Part shown: one piece after another, positions 58,942-59,081 of the stretch
Layout: the number at the start of each line of letters is the position of its first letter
Position numbering within the stretch: position 1 is the stretch's first letter
Source of the DNA: Nitrosomonas sp.
GTDB lineage: Bacteria > Pseudomonadota > Gammaproteobacteria > Burkholderiales > Nitrosomonadaceae
Length of the DNA stretch: 59,081 bases
Direction of reading: 5' to 3'
Assembly: GCA_021604405.1 (NCBI GenBank)
Contig: BQJA01000008.1
Coordinates: forward strand, 1-59,081
Position numbers and translations under genes: made by a program
The notes under the pieces: model-generated
Told to the model about the DNA's origin: nothing
Databases searched by the model: none
What the model saw: only the letters and a program-made list of their open reading frames with translations

Positions 58942-59081
58942 TCATTCAATCACTTTTGCAACCACGCCGGCACCGACGGTTCGACCACCTTCACGTATCG
59001 CGAAGCGAAGTCCATCTGTCATAGCAATCGGCGCTATCAAATTTACGGTGACGGATACATTATCGCCCGGCATAACCATCT
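58942..59081 (-). CDS. tuf: Elongation factor Tu (C-terminal part, cut by window edge)
   Basis: The last 45 or so codons of EF-Tu are visible, including [14 protein letters not shown] and [15 protein letters not shown] followed by the stop TGA at 58942-58944. This is domain 3 of EF-Tu, the GTPase that brings aminoacyl-tRNA to the ribosome. The gene continues beyond the right edge. The order tuf-rpsJ is the usual one (str to S10 operon). Confidence 0.97.
   Translation of the reverse strand, partial: MVMPGDNVSVTVNLIAPIAMTDGLRFAIREGGRTVGAGVVAKVIE

Overview
The window looks like chromosomal DNA of an ammonia-oxidising betaproteobacterium of the Nitrosomonadaceae (Nitrosomonas/Nitrosospira type). 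This is inferred from four things: a red-type (form IC) RuBisCO operon with its CbbX activase and a divergent LysR regulator, a betaproteobacterial pilMNOPQ/mrcA arrangement, an AT-leaning base composition, and an accessory gene set with haem c and DsrE-type small proteins. I recognise no complete insertion sequence, prophage, CRISPR array, tRNA or rRNA gene.

Layout. Positions 1-9.7 kb are a loose, gene-poor region: a cluster of DnaA-box-like sites at the left edge, small membrane and stress proteins (HdeD-like, MscS-like), DsrE, a secreted basic protein of unknown function, a cytochrome c'-like protein, an O-methyltransferase, an SRPBCC protein, a pirin, a one-cluster ferredoxin and a DUF488 protein. 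Long non-coding or decayed stretches separate them. Positions 9.8-17.1 kb hold a regulator followed by two very large multidomain lipid enzymes: LplT-PlsC-acyl-ACP synthetase, and ACP-fatty acyl-AMP ligase-PlsC. Positions 17.2-20.1 kb are a four-gene minus-strand cluster (DUF938 methyltransferase, short-chain dehydrogenase, DUF1326, DUF2182). A TPR/SnoaL-like protein follows.

Positions 22.2-30.5 kb carry central carbon metabolism: PEP synthase with its overlapping regulatory kinase/phosphatase gene, then the Calvin-cycle operon cbbL-cbbS-cbbX on the minus strand with cbbR divergent. A 12-bp hairpin lies between cbbS and cbbX and probably sets the ratio of enzyme to activase. Positions 30.8-44.4 kb carry a DUF3422 protein, trmL, the type IV pilus operon pilMNOPQ divergent from the PBP1A gene mrcA, hemB, a putative small RNA antisense to the hemB direction, engB, coaX and birA.

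From 44.6 kb to the right end runs an uninterrupted S10-spc-alpha ribosomal supercluster on the minus strand: tuf (partial), rpsJ, rplC, rplD, rplW, rplB, rpsS, rplV, rpsC, rplP, rpmC, rpsQ, then a 213-bp gap with a candidate promoter, then rplN, rplX, rplE, rpsN, rpsH, rplF, rplR, rpsE, rpmD, rplO, secY, infA, rpmJ, rpsM, rpsK, rpsD, rpoA, rplQ. The order is classical. What stands out is non-coding structure (a nested hairpin ahead of rpsJ, the spc promoter with a T-tract at its predicted start) and an unusually long RpsC tail that contains the ribosome-binding site of rplP.

The best candidates for something little described are the ACP-FAAL-PlsC protein beside an LplT-PlsC-Aas protein, the C-rich-loop small RNA between hemB and engB, and the RNA structures in the cbb and S10 operons. 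All functional statements rest on reading motifs by eye; no database search was run.
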